In this document: piece after piece, positions 49,731-58,153 of the stretch
How the letters are laid out: each line of letters opens with the position of its first letter
Numbering within the stretch: the stretch's first letter is position 1
Origin: Kribbella sindirgiensis
Lineage (GTDB): Bacteria; Actinomycetota; Actinomycetes; Propionibacteriales; Kribbellaceae
Direction of reading: 5' to 3'
Assembly: GCF_004331435.1 (NCBI RefSeq)
Contig: NZ_SJKA01000007.1
Span: 248,001 to 312,000, forward strand
Length of the DNA: 64,000 nt
Position numbers and translations under genes: made by a program
Notes under the pieces: model-generated
Told to the model about the DNA's origin: nothing
The model's database searches: none
Seen by the model: only the letters and a program-made list of their open reading frames with translations

Positions 49731-51317
49731 ATGAAGCGTGCTGCCGCTGTTCTCCTCGCCGCCACCGTGGCCCTGGCCGGCTGCTCCGGCGGCGGCGGTT
49801 CCGGGTCCTCCGACGGCGCGACCAAGTCGATCTCGTACGCCGTCTCCGACCCGGTGACCCTCAACCCCGGTCGCCAGACGATCGCGTTCGCCCAGGTCAA
49901 GGAGCTGTTCTCGAGCCTGACCTTCGTGAAGAGCGACGGATCGCTGACCTACCTGAACGCCGAGTCGGTGAAGTCGACCGACGCCGTGCACTGGACCGTC
50001 AAGCTGCGCCCGGGCTGGACCTTCCACAACGGTGAGAAGGTCACCGCCGAGAGCTACGTGAAGGCGTGGAGCACGGTCGCGTACGGCCCGAACGCCTGGG
50101 AGAACAGCGGCCAGCTGGTCAACATCGCCGGGTACGACGCCCTCAACCCGGCCAAGGGCAAGCCCACCACGACGCAGCTGTCCGGCCTCAAGGTCGTCGA
50201 CGACCTGACCTTCACGGTCACGCTGAAGAGCCCGGACGGTCAGTTCCCGGTGCAGCTGTCGCAGGCGCAGAGCGGGTTCTTCCCGCTGCCGGAAGCGGCG
50301 TACAAGGACTTCGATGCCTTCGGCAAGCAGCCGATCGGCAACGGGCCGTTCCAGATGGTCGGCGGCTACACCGAGAACGAGCCGATGACGGTCAAGCGGT
50401 ACGACGCCTACCAGGGCCCGAAGCCCACGGTCGACGAGATCGTGTTCAAGCCGTACACGGACATGACGACGGCCTACACCGACGTACAGGCCGGGAACAC
50501 CGACATCCTGTTCGTCCCGGCGGCCCGGATGGCGCAGGTGAAGAAGGACTTCGGCGACCGCGCGTACGTCTTCCAGGGCCTGGGCATGAACTACCTCGGT
50601 CTGCCGTTGTGGGACAAGCGCTACCAGGACATCCGGGTGCGGCAGGCGATCTCGATGGCGATCGACCGGCAGGCCGTGAGCAACGTGATCTACGGCGGCA
50701 TCTGGGAGCCCGCGACGGCGCTGACGCCGCCGGGAGAGCCCGGGACGCCGAAGGACCTGTGCGGCGAGCTGTGCACGTTCAACCCGGCCAAGGCCAAGCA
50801 GCTCCTGGCCGAGGCGGGCGGCTTCAGCGGCACGATGGAGATCCGCTACCCGGGCGGTTCGGGTCTGGACGACCTCTACAACGCCTACGCCAACCAGCTG
50901 CGGCAGAACCTCGGGATCAAGGACGTCACCGCGACGCCGACCACCGACTTCCCCGAGTTCCAGAAGCTGCGCAACGACAAGAAGCTGAGCGGCCCGTACT
51001 TCTCCCGCTGGGGCGCCCTCTACGCCAGTCAGCAGAACACCCTCCGCTCCTTCTACACGAAGGCCGGCGGCTGCGTGAACTGCATCCCCTACTACACCCC
51101 GCAGGTCGAGCAGCTGCTCGCGAAGGCGGACGCGCAGGTCGACCCGCAGAAGGCGATCGCGGGGTACGTCGACGTACAGAAGGCGATCCTGAAGGACTTC
51201 CCGGCGCCGCCGATGTTCTTCGAGAAGTACACGTACGCGACCTCGGACCGGATCGCCAAGCTGGCCGAAGGCGCGGGCAGCCTCGAACTCGAGAACACCA
51301 CGCTGGCGGACAACTGA
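49731..51317 (+). CDS. Oligopeptide ABC transporter substrate-binding lipoprotein
   Basis: 528 residues. Lipobox ALAGC with Cys18 and a Gly/Ser tether. Family 5 solute-binding (DppA/OppA) features: LNPGRQTIAF, LRPGWTFHNGEKVTAESYVKAW, IGNGPFQMVGGY, and RVRQAISMAIDRQAV. GGAGG 5 nt before the ATG. It starts an operon of seven genes whose later products are peptidases, so its ligand is a peptide, possibly cell-wall derived. Confidence 0.93.
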   Translation: MKRAAAVLLAATVALAGCSGGGGSGSSDGATKSISYAVSDPVTLNPGRQTIAFAQVKELFSSLTFVKSDGSLTYLNAESVKSTDAVHWTVKLRPGWTFHNGEKVTAESYVKAWSTVAYGPNAWENSGQLVNIAGYDALNPAKGKPTTTQLSGLKVVDDLTFTVTLKSPDGQFPVQLSQAQSGFFPLPEAAYKDFDAFGKQPIGNGPFQMVGGYTENEPMTVKRYDAYQGPKPTVDEIVFKPYTDMTTAYTDVQAGNTDILFVPAARMAQVKKDFGDRAYVFQGLGMNYLGLPLWDKRYQDIRVRQAISMAIDRQAVSNVIYGGIWEPATALTPPGEPGTPKDLCGELCTFNPAKAKQLLAEAGGFSGTMEIRYPGGSGLDDLYNAYANQLRQNLGIKDVTATPTTDFPEFQKLRNDKKLSGPYFSRWGALYASQQNTLRSFYTKAGGCVNCIPYYTPQVEQLLAKADAQVDPQKAIAGYVDVQKAILKDFPAPPMFFEKYTYATSDRIAKLAEGAGSLELENTTLADN

Positions 51318-52693
51318 TGGCGGCTGCCCCGGCCGGCCCGCTCCAGGCGATCCTGGAGCGGGCCCACCGCGTCCCCGATCTGACCCACTTTCCGGGCGTC
51401 GACGAGATCACCGCGCGCCTGGACACCCTGACCGACCGGCACCCCGACCTGGTGACCAGGAGAAGGATCGGTACGTCGAGACTCGGCGACCCGATCACGA
51501 TGCACTCGATCGGCGACGGCCCCGACCAGGCCCTGGTGTACGCCGGCGTCCATCCGAACGAACCGATCGGGTTCTGGACCGCGATCCAGCTGGCCGAGGA
51601 CCTGTGCGCCGATCCGGAGCTGCGGGCGACGTGCCGCTGGAACATCATCGGCTGCATCGACCCCGACGGCACCCGCCTGAACGAGGGCTGGTTCGACGGC
51701 CCGTTCACCCGGGTCCACTACAGCGCGCATTTCCACCGGCCTGCCCCGGCCGAGCAGGTCGAGTGGTCGTTCCCGTTCCAGTACAAGGATGCGTACTTCG
51801 ACCAGGTGCTGCCCGAGACGCTCGCCCTGATGCGGGTGATCGACGAGCTGCAACCGATCATCGCCGTCTCGCTGCACAACACCGAGCTCGGCGGCGTCTA
51901 CTACTACGTCACGCAGGAGCTCGACGGGTACGTCGACGAACTGCACCAGGTGGCGGCGTCCTTCGGGTTGCCGCTCGACCTCGGCGAGCCCGAGACGCCG
52001 GTGGCACGCCCGCTCGGTCCGGCGGTGTACGAGATGATCTCGGCCAAGGCCACGTACGACTACGCCGAACGGCTGGGACTGCCGACACCCAACGGATCGG
52101 GTGCTTCGTCGGCGGCGTACGCCGAGCGGCACGGCACCGTCACGCTGATCGCCGAGCTGCCGTACTGGACGCACCCGGCGGCGGACGACGAGTCGCCGAC
52201 GGAGGCGTCGTACCGGCAGGTGCTCGCGGACGCGGCCGACGAACTCGAGCAGAACCTGCGGGCGATGGACGAGATCTTCCAGCAGGTACGGCCGTACCTC
52301 TCGGACGACTCGCAGCTGGTCCGGGGGATCGGCGCGTTCCTGCCGTACCTGTTCCGGCGTCCGGAGCGGGATCGGCGGCGAGCGGCCGGGATCGACCCGG
52401 GCCGGCGCGCGACCGTCGCGGAAGCGTTCGGCCTGCCCGACGTCAACCGGATGTTCCGGCTCCGGTACGGCGGGATGCTGGTTCGCGCCGTCGAGGGCGA
52501 GATCGCCCGTGGCGGCGCCGCGGCCGCGATCCACGCACCTGCGAAGCGCTTACGCGAGCTGTACCGCGGCTGGCAGGACGAGGCCGCGGAACTCGACACG
52601 CAGCTGCGGACGATCCCGATCAAGGATCTGGTCGGAGTGCAGTACGCCGCCGCGCTCGCACTGCTCGACGCGGTACGAAGGCGGGCGGACTGA
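51317..52693 (+). CDS. Cytosolic M14-family zinc carboxypeptidase
   Basis: 458 residues; ATG overlaps the previous stop by one base. Zinc-peptidase motifs: HPNEPIG (HxxE) near residue 78, IGCIDPDGTRLNEG with the substrate Arg, SLHNTELGG with the third zinc ligand His, and AELPYW with the catalytic Glu. No signal peptide, so it acts on imported peptides. E. coli MpaA, which trims murein tripeptide, belongs to this family; the resemblance in role is inference. Confidence 0.88.
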   Translation: MAAAPAGPLQAILERAHRVPDLTHFPGVDEITARLDTLTDRHPDLVTRRRIGTSRLGDPITMHSIGDGPDQALVYAGVHPNEPIGFWTAIQLAEDLCADPELRATCRWNIIGCIDPDGTRLNEGWFDGPFTRVHYSAHFHRPAPAEQVEWSFPFQYKDAYFDQVLPETLALMRVIDELQPIIAVSLHNTELGGVYYYVTQELDGYVDELHQVAASFGLPLDLGEPETPVARPLGPAVYEMISAKATYDYAERLGLPTPNGSGASSAAYAERHGTVTLIAELPYWTHPAADDESPTEASYRQVLADAADELEQNLRAMDEIFQQVRPYLSDDSQLVRGIGAFLPYLFRRPERDRRRAAGIDPGRRATVAEAFGLPDVNRMFRLRYGGMLVRAVEGEIARGGAAAAIHAPAKRLRELYRGWQDEAAELDTQLRTIPIKDLVGVQYAAALALLDAVRRRAD

Positions 52694-53619
52694 TGGCGCG
52701 GTTCACGATCCGGCGGCTGATCGAACTGGTGCTGGTGTTCTTCGGCGTCACGTTCGCCATCTACGCGGCCGTCTTCGCGCTACCCGGTGACCCGATCTCC
52801 AGTCTCGGCGGTGATCAGCCGCTGTCGCCGGCGGTGGTCGAGCGAATCCGGAATCTGTACCACCTCAACGATCCGCTCTGGTCGCAGTACCTGCGCTATC
52901 TCGGTCACCTGCTCACCGGCGACCTGGGCGTCGACTTCCGCGGCCGGTCGGTGGCCGAGCGGCTGGCGAGCCGCTGGCCGGTGACGATCCGGCTCGCGCT
53001 GACGGCCTGGGTGATCCAGGTGGTGATCGGTGTCGGCCTCGGTCTGGTCGCCGGCCTGCGGAAGAACACCTGGATCGACCGCGGGGTGCTGATCCTGACG
53101 ATCCTGATCGCGTCGGTGCCGATCTTCGTGATGGCGGTGACGGCGCAGCTGGTGTTCGGTGTGAAGCTGTCGCTGCTGCCGATCGCGGGCGTATCGGACG
53201 GCTGGCCGACGTCGTACTTGCTGCCGGCAACGGTTCTCGCGATCTACGGGCTGGCCGCGGTCGCGCGGCTGACCCGGGGCAGCGTGGTCGACACGATGAG
53301 CTCCGACTTCGTCCGCGCCCTGTGGGCGAAGGGCCTCAGCAGGCGTCGGGTCATTGGCGTGCACGTACTGCGCAACTCGGCGATCCCGGTGCTGACGTAT
53401 CTCGCGATCGACCTGGGCGCGTTGCTCGGTGGGGCGGTCGTGACCGAAGGCATCTTCAACCTGCCGGGTGTCGGGCAGTTGCTGTTCGAGTCGATCCGGG
53501 TGCACGAAGGGCCGACGGTGGTCGGCATCGCGACCGCGCTGATCATGATCTTCCTGCTGACCAGCCTCGTCGTCGACCTGCTCAACTCCCTCCTCGACCC
53601 GAGGATCCGCCATGACTGA
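52693..53619 (+). CDS. Peptide ABC transporter permease (DppB type)
   Basis: 308 residues, start overlapping the previous stop. N-terminal FTIRRLIELVLVFFGVTFAIY helix, the LPGDPI segment of DppB/OppB permeases, six helices, and the EAA-type loop DFVRALWAKGLSRRRVIGVHVLRN. It overlaps the next permease gene by 8 bp. Confidence 0.94.
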   Translation: MARFTIRRLIELVLVFFGVTFAIYAAVFALPGDPISSLGGDQPLSPAVVERIRNLYHLNDPLWSQYLRYLGHLLTGDLGVDFRGRSVAERLASRWPVTIRLALTAWVIQVVIGVGLGLVAGLRKNTWIDRGVLILTILIASVPIFVMAVTAQLVFGVKLSLLPIAGVSDGWPTSYLLPATVLAIYGLAAVARLTRGSVVDTMSSDFVRALWAKGLSRRRVIGVHVLRNSAIPVLTYLAIDLGALLGGAVVTEGIFNLPGVGQLLFESIRVHEGPTVVGIATALIMIFLLTSLVVDLLNSLLDPRIRHD

Positions 53620-54493
53620 CGCAGTGCTCCTTCAGACCGTCGACGAGGACGTCATCGCGCGCCGCGGCGTCTGGGCGACCGTCCGCCGCCGCGTGCTCTT
53701 CTGGCTGCCGCTGGCGGTGCTAGCGGTTCTGCTCCTGATGGCGATCGTCCCGCAGCTGTTCAGCAGCGCCGACCCGCGCGCCTGCGACATCTCCGCCAGC
53801 GCGCGCCCGTCGTCACCCGGCCATCCGTTCGGCCAGGACCTCCAGGGCTGCGACGTCTACGCGAACGTCGTCCACGGCGCCCGCGCGTCGCTGTCCGTCG
53901 GCCTGGTGTGCACGTTGATCGCTCTGGTCATCGCCGTCGGCGTCGGAACGGTCGCCGGGTACGTCGGCGGCTGGGCGGACTCGATCCTGGCCCGGCTGAC
54001 CGACGTGTTCCTCGGCTTCCCGTTCCTGCTCGGCGCGATCGTCGTACTGAACAGCCTCGGCAAGCGCTCGGTCCTGTCGGTGTCGCTCGTCCTCGCGGTG
54101 TTCTCCTGGCCGACCCTGGCCAGGATGGTGCGTACGACCGTCCGCGCGACGAGGGACGCGGAGTACGTCCAGGCCGCGAAGGCGATGGGGTTCCCGACCA
54201 CCCGGATCCTGTCCCACTACGTGCTGCCGAACGCGGTCGGCCCGGTGCTCGCGGTCGCCACCCTGACCGTCGGCGGCGTGATCGTGGCCGAGTCGACGCT
54301 GACCTTCCTCGGCCTCGGCCTGCGGGCGCCGTCGATCTCGTGGGGCCTGCAACTCGCCACCGCGCAGTCGCGTTTCCAGCAGGCGCCGCACACACTGATC
54401 TACCCGGCGATCTTCCTCGCCGCGACGGTACTGAGCCTGATCACCCTCGGCGACGTGCTCCGCGACGCGGTGAACCCGAAGGGACGCTCCTGA
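53612..54493 (+). CDS. Peptide ABC transporter permease (DppC type)
   Basis: 293 residues. A first helix at about 29-50, a short extracellular loop with HPFGQDLQGCDVYANVVHGARASL, then five helices and the loop EYVQAAKAMGFPTTRILSHYVLPN. Partner of the DppB-type permease. Confidence 0.94.
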   Translation: MTDAVLLQTVDEDVIARRGVWATVRRRVLFWLPLAVLAVLLLMAIVPQLFSSADPRACDISASARPSSPGHPFGQDLQGCDVYANVVHGARASLSVGLVCTLIALVIAVGVGTVAGYVGGWADSILARLTDVFLGFPFLLGAIVVLNSLGKRSVLSVSLVLAVFSWPTLARMVRTTVRATRDAEYVQAAKAMGFPTTRILSHYVLPNAVGPVLAVATLTVGGVIVAESTLTFLGLGLRAPSISWGLQLATAQSRFQQAPHTLIYPAIFLAATVLSLITLGDVLRDAVNPKGRS

Positions 54494-55963
54494 ATGACCA
54501 CCTCTGACAGAACGGACGCCGCCTTGTCCTACGACATCCACATCGCCCGGGAAGCCGCACCGGCCATCGAGAGCTGGCTGGAGTACCAGCGCCGCTACCT
54601 GCGCACGCCGGGAGTCCAGGCGGCGATCCGGGTCGGCGACGAACTCGTCCTCTCGACCGCCCTCGGCCACAGCGACGAGGTCGCCGGTACGCCGCTGCGC
54701 ACGGACCACCTGTTCCGGATCGCGTCGCACAGCAAGACCTTCACGGCGACCTCGATCCTGCAACTGGCCGAACAGGGCAAGGTCCGGCTGGACGACCCGA
54801 TCGATGCGCATGTCCCCGAACTGACCGGGAGCGCGTTGGCGCCGGTCACCGTGCGGGAGTTGCTCGGTCACCAAGCGGGCGTGATCCGGGACGGGGTGGA
54901 CAAGGACTACTGGCAGCTGATGGATCCGTTCCCGGACCGGGACGCACTCATCGAGCTGTGCCGATCCGCCGGCCAGGTGTTCGAGCGCAACGAGTACTTC
55001 AAGTACACGAACATCGGCTACTCGCTGCTCGGCCTGGTGATCGAGTCCGCGAGCGGATCGTCGTACGGCGATTACGTCGCGGCGAACATCGTGGACCGGC
55101 TGGGACTGACCAACACCGGCGCCGAGTGGGAGCGTGCGCGCGCCGGTGAGTACGCCGGCGGTCACACCGGGCTGCTCGACGGGAACGACGTACGCGAACT
55201 CATCCCGCACGTGGACACCCGCGCGATGGCGGCCGCGACCGGGTTCTACTCGACCGCCGAGGACCTGGCCGTCTACGGGGCCGCGCACTTCTTCGGCGCG
55301 GACCAGTTGATCGGCGACGCGAGCAAGCGGATGCTGCAGCGGGACGAGAGCCTGGTGAACGCCAACGGTCGCGAGATCGGGCGGTACGGGCTCGGCATGG
55401 ACATCGTGACGATCGGCGGCCGTCGGCTGGTCGGGCACAGCGGCGGGTACCCGGGGCACATCACCCGGACCTTCATCGACCCCACCGAGCAGGTCGTCGT
55501 ATCGGTGCTCACCAACTGCATCGGCGGGCCGGCGGGCGCGCTGGCCACCGGTGTGGTCAAGCTGCTGAACCTCGCCGCCGAGCCGCCGGCCGGTACCCAG
55601 GTGCCGAGCGACATCGACGCCCGGCGGTTCTGCGGCGACTTCGCGAACCTGATGGGCGTGATCAGCATCGCGCTGCTCGGCGGGCGCCTGGTCGCGTTCT
55701 TCCCGGCCGCACCGGATCCGGTGGACAGCTACGAAGAGCTCCAGGTCGTCGACGAGAACACGCTGGCCGTCGTACCTTCGGCCGGATTCGGGTCGATCGG
55801 CGAGAAGGTGGAATTCACCTGGTCCGACGACGAGGCCGGCCGGCCGTCGCTGGTCCGGTACGGCGGGAGCTCGCGCTGGCCGGTCGACGCGTTCCGGGCA
55901 CGCCGTACGGCGCAGATCGCGGGAGCCGTCGTGGGAGCCGCCGTAGGAGGTCGGGATGAGTGA
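54494..55963 (+). CDS. Serine hydrolase, class C beta-lactamase/D-peptidase family
   Basis: 489 residues; starts directly after the previous stop. Active-site SxxK as S-H-S-K in IASHSKTFTA (about residue 80), YxN as YTNIGYS (about 172), and HSG in VGHSGGYPG in place of KTG. A ~110-residue C-terminal beta domain follows (from about 375). No signal peptide, so likely cytosolic, in line with D-amino-acid peptidases or esterases that process imported peptides rather than resistance enzymes. Confidence 0.9.
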   Translation: MTTSDRTDAALSYDIHIAREAAPAIESWLEYQRRYLRTPGVQAAIRVGDELVLSTALGHSDEVAGTPLRTDHLFRIASHSKTFTATSILQLAEQGKVRLDDPIDAHVPELTGSALAPVTVRELLGHQAGVIRDGVDKDYWQLMDPFPDRDALIELCRSAGQVFERNEYFKYTNIGYSLLGLVIESASGSSYGDYVAANIVDRLGLTNTGAEWERARAGEYAGGHTGLLDGNDVRELIPHVDTRAMAAATGFYSTAEDLAVYGAAHFFGADQLIGDASKRMLQRDESLVNANGREIGRYGLGMDIVTIGGRRLVGHSGGYPGHITRTFIDPTEQVVVSVLTNCIGGPAGALATGVVKLLNLAAEPPAGTQVPSDIDARRFCGDFANLMGVISIALLGGRLVAFFPAAPDPVDSYEELQVVDENTLAVVPSAGFGSIGEKVEFTWSDDEAGRPSLVRYGGSSRWPVDAFRARRTAQIAGAVVGAAVGGRDE

Positions 55964-56471
55964 CGAGACGATGCCTGACGACGCGTGGGAGGAGGACTCG
56001 CGCCGCGCGGACTTCGTCGAGCAGTTCGCCCTGCTAAGAGAGCTGGCAGGCTCGCCGCGGATGGAGGGGCGCGTGCTGGGCTACCTGATGGTGAGCAACA
56101 AGCCGTACGTCGCCTCGGCCGAACTGACCCGGGCGTTGTCGGCGAGCGCGGGCTCGATCTCGAGCGCGACCCGGCGGCTGATCGATCTCGGGTTCATCGT
56201 GCGGCACGCCGTACCGGGCGATCGCAACCACTACTTCAAGGTCGAGGACGACGTCTGGGGGAGCTTCCTGGCGGGGGAGCGGCGGTCCCTCGGCAAACAG
56301 CAGCGGCTGTTCGACGACATGCTCGCCGAACTCCCCGAGGGGATGCCCGGTGTGGCGAAGCGGCTGCGGAACGCGCGCAACTACTTCGAGTGGCTGGCGT
56401 CGTACCACAAGAAGATGCTCGCGGACTGGCAGGAACATCGCGACAAGCTCGAAGCCGGGGAGAAGGAATGA
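55956..56471 (+). CDS. GbsR/MarR-type transcriptional regulator in the peptide operon
   Basis: 171 residues; GGAGG before the ATG and an 8-bp overlap with the hydrolase gene. Winged helix (about 38-95; GYLMVSNKPYVASAELTRALSASAGSISSATRRLIDLGFIVR) and a C-terminal dimerisation helix as in GbsR-like MarR proteins. Being inside the operon it probably autoregulates it, with the repeat at 49628-49644 as candidate site. Confidence 0.85.
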   Translation: MSDETMPDDAWEEDSRRADFVEQFALLRELAGSPRMEGRVLGYLMVSNKPYVASAELTRALSASAGSISSATRRLIDLGFIVRHAVPGDRNHYFKVEDDVWGSFLAGERRSLGKQQRLFDDMLAELPEGMPGVAKRLRNARNYFEWLASYHKKMLADWQEHRDKLEAGEKE

Positions 56472-58090
56472 CCGACGTCCTGCGGTTCGAGGAGCTGACG
56501 GTCGACTTCACCGTCGGCGGTACGACGCAGCGCGCGGTCGACGGGGTCAGCTTCGGGGTGCGTCCCGGCGAGGTGCTCGCGGTCGTGGGCGAGTCGGGTT
56601 CCGGGAAGAGCGTCACGGCGCTAGCAGCGCTAGGACTGCTGCCCTCGAACGCCCGCGCCGGCGGGCGGATCAGCTTCGGTGGTGCCGACGTACTGGCGAT
56701 GTCGCGGGCCGAACTCACCGCGCTCCGCGGCCGGCGGATCGCGATGATCTTCCAGGATCCGTCCGGGGCGCTCGACCCGGTGTTCACGATCGGGGCGCAA
56801 CTGGTCGAGATGATCCGCACCCACCAGCCGTCGCTGTCGCGGTCCGCAGCGCGGGAGCGGGCGATCGAGTTGCTGCGGATGGTCGAGATCCCCGGCAACC
56901 GGCTGAAGTACTACCCGCACCAGCTGTCCGGCGGGCAGTGCCAGCGGGTGATGATCGCGATCGCGCTGGCCTGCGACCCGGAGCTCCTGATCGCCGACGA
57001 GCCGACCACGGCCCTGGACGTGACCGTGCAGCAGGAAGTGCTCGACGTACTGCTCGCGATGCGGTCGAAGATCTCCGGCGCGATCATGATCATCACCCAC
57101 GACATGGGCGTGGTCGCGGACGTGGCCGACCGGGTCGTCGTGATGCGCAAGGGGTCGGTGGTGGAGACGGCCGAGGTCCACGAGCTGTTCGACCACCCGA
57201 CGCAGGAGTACACGCGGACGCTGCTGGACGCGGTGCCGCGGGGCGGTGCGCGGGAGTCGGACCCGGTGGCGGACCAGGAGGTACCGGCGCTGCGGATCGA
57301 CGAGCTCGTGGTCGAGTACCGCGGTCGCCGCGGCCGGACGGTGCGTGCGGTCGAGGAGGTGAGTCTCGGGCTCAACCCCGGCGAGATCGTGGGCCTGGTC
57401 GGTGAGTCCGGATCCGGGAAGTCCACGATCGGCAAGGCGGTGCTCGGGCTCGCACCGATCACGTCGGGCGAGGTCCACGTCGCCGGACAGGCGCTGACCT
57501 CGGCGTCGGCGTCGGACCTCCGCAAGACCCGCGCCCGGATCGGCGTCGTGTTCCAGAACCCGGCCGGTTCGCTGAACCCGCGCGGCACCATCGGGCAGTC
57601 CGTCGGTGAGCCGCTCGCCGTCCATCGCGGTGTCCGGGGCGCCGAGCTCCGTCGCCGGGTCGAGGAGCTGCTCGACAGTGTCGAACTGCCAGGCGCCTGG
57701 GCCGGGCGGTACCCGCACGAACTGTCCGGCGGTCAGCGCCAGCGGGTGTCGATCGCGCGGGCGATCTCGCTCGATCCCGGGCTGCTGATCGCGGACGAGC
57801 CGACGTCCGCCCTCGACGTCTCGGTGCAGGCCACCGTGCTGGAGCTGCTCCGCTCACTTCAGGACCGGCTGCACTTCGCGTGCCTGTTCATCAGCCACGA
57901 CCTCGCCGTGGTCGACCAGGTCTGCGACCGCGTCGCCGTGATGAGCCAGGGCCGCCTGGTCGAGCAGGGCGACCGCGAGTCGGTCCTCCGCGATCCCCAG
58001 GACCCGTACACGGTCCGCCTCCTGGAGGCCGCGCCCGTCCCGGACCCCCGCGAGCAGTCCCGTCGGCGCGGGCTCAGGTTGGCCGGCTAG
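56468..58090 (+). CDS. Fused peptide ABC transporter ATPases (DppD-DppF type)
   Basis: 540 residues, ATGA overlap. Two complete ATPase domains in one chain. First: Walker A GESGSGKS (about 37), signature LSGGQCQR, Walker B LLIADEPTTALD. Second: GESGSGKST (about 318), LSGGQRQR, LLIADEPTSALD, HDLAVV. Fused DppDF proteins of this length are common in actinobacteria. It energises the permease pair of this operon and is its last gene. Confidence 0.94.
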   Translation: MTDVLRFEELTVDFTVGGTTQRAVDGVSFGVRPGEVLAVVGESGSGKSVTALAALGLLPSNARAGGRISFGGADVLAMSRAELTALRGRRIAMIFQDPSGALDPVFTIGAQLVEMIRTHQPSLSRSAARERAIELLRMVEIPGNRLKYYPHQLSGGQCQRVMIAIALACDPELLIADEPTTALDVTVQQEVLDVLLAMRSKISGAIMIITHDMGVVADVADRVVVMRKGSVVETAEVHELFDHPTQEYTRTLLDAVPRGGARESDPVADQEVPALRIDELVVEYRGRRGRTVRAVEEVSLGLNPGEIVGLVGESGSGKSTIGKAVLGLAPITSGEVHVAGQALTSASASDLRKTRARIGVVFQNPAGSLNPRGTIGQSVGEPLAVHRGVRGAELRRRVEELLDSVELPGAWAGRYPHELSGGQRQRVSIARAISLDPGLLIADEPTSALDVSVQATVLELLRSLQDRLHFACLFISHDLAVVDQVCDRVAVMSQGRLVEQGDRESVLRDPQDPYTVRLLEAAPVPDPREQSRRRGLRLAG

Positions 58091-58098
58091 GCGCCGTC

Positions 58099-58127
58099 TT
58101 GGAAATAGTTGGACGTCCTAGTATTTT
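58099..58127 (+). promoter_or_regulatory. Promoter and palindrome upstream of the mutase gene
   Basis: TTGGAA (58099-58104) and TATTTT (58122-58127) are 17 bp apart. The spacer contains the perfect palindrome GGACGTCC (58111-58118) within TTGGACGTCCTA. An 8-bp dyad placed between -35 and -10 suggests repression. Confidence 0.55.
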
Positions 58128-58153
58128 GGGACCACCCCTAGGAGGTCTGACTG

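Noticed and set aside
54494..55963. Antibiotic-resistance beta-lactamase
   Set aside because: It has the SxxK fold but no signal peptide, an HSG instead of KTG, and lies inside a peptide-import operon; a D-peptidase or esterase role is more likely.
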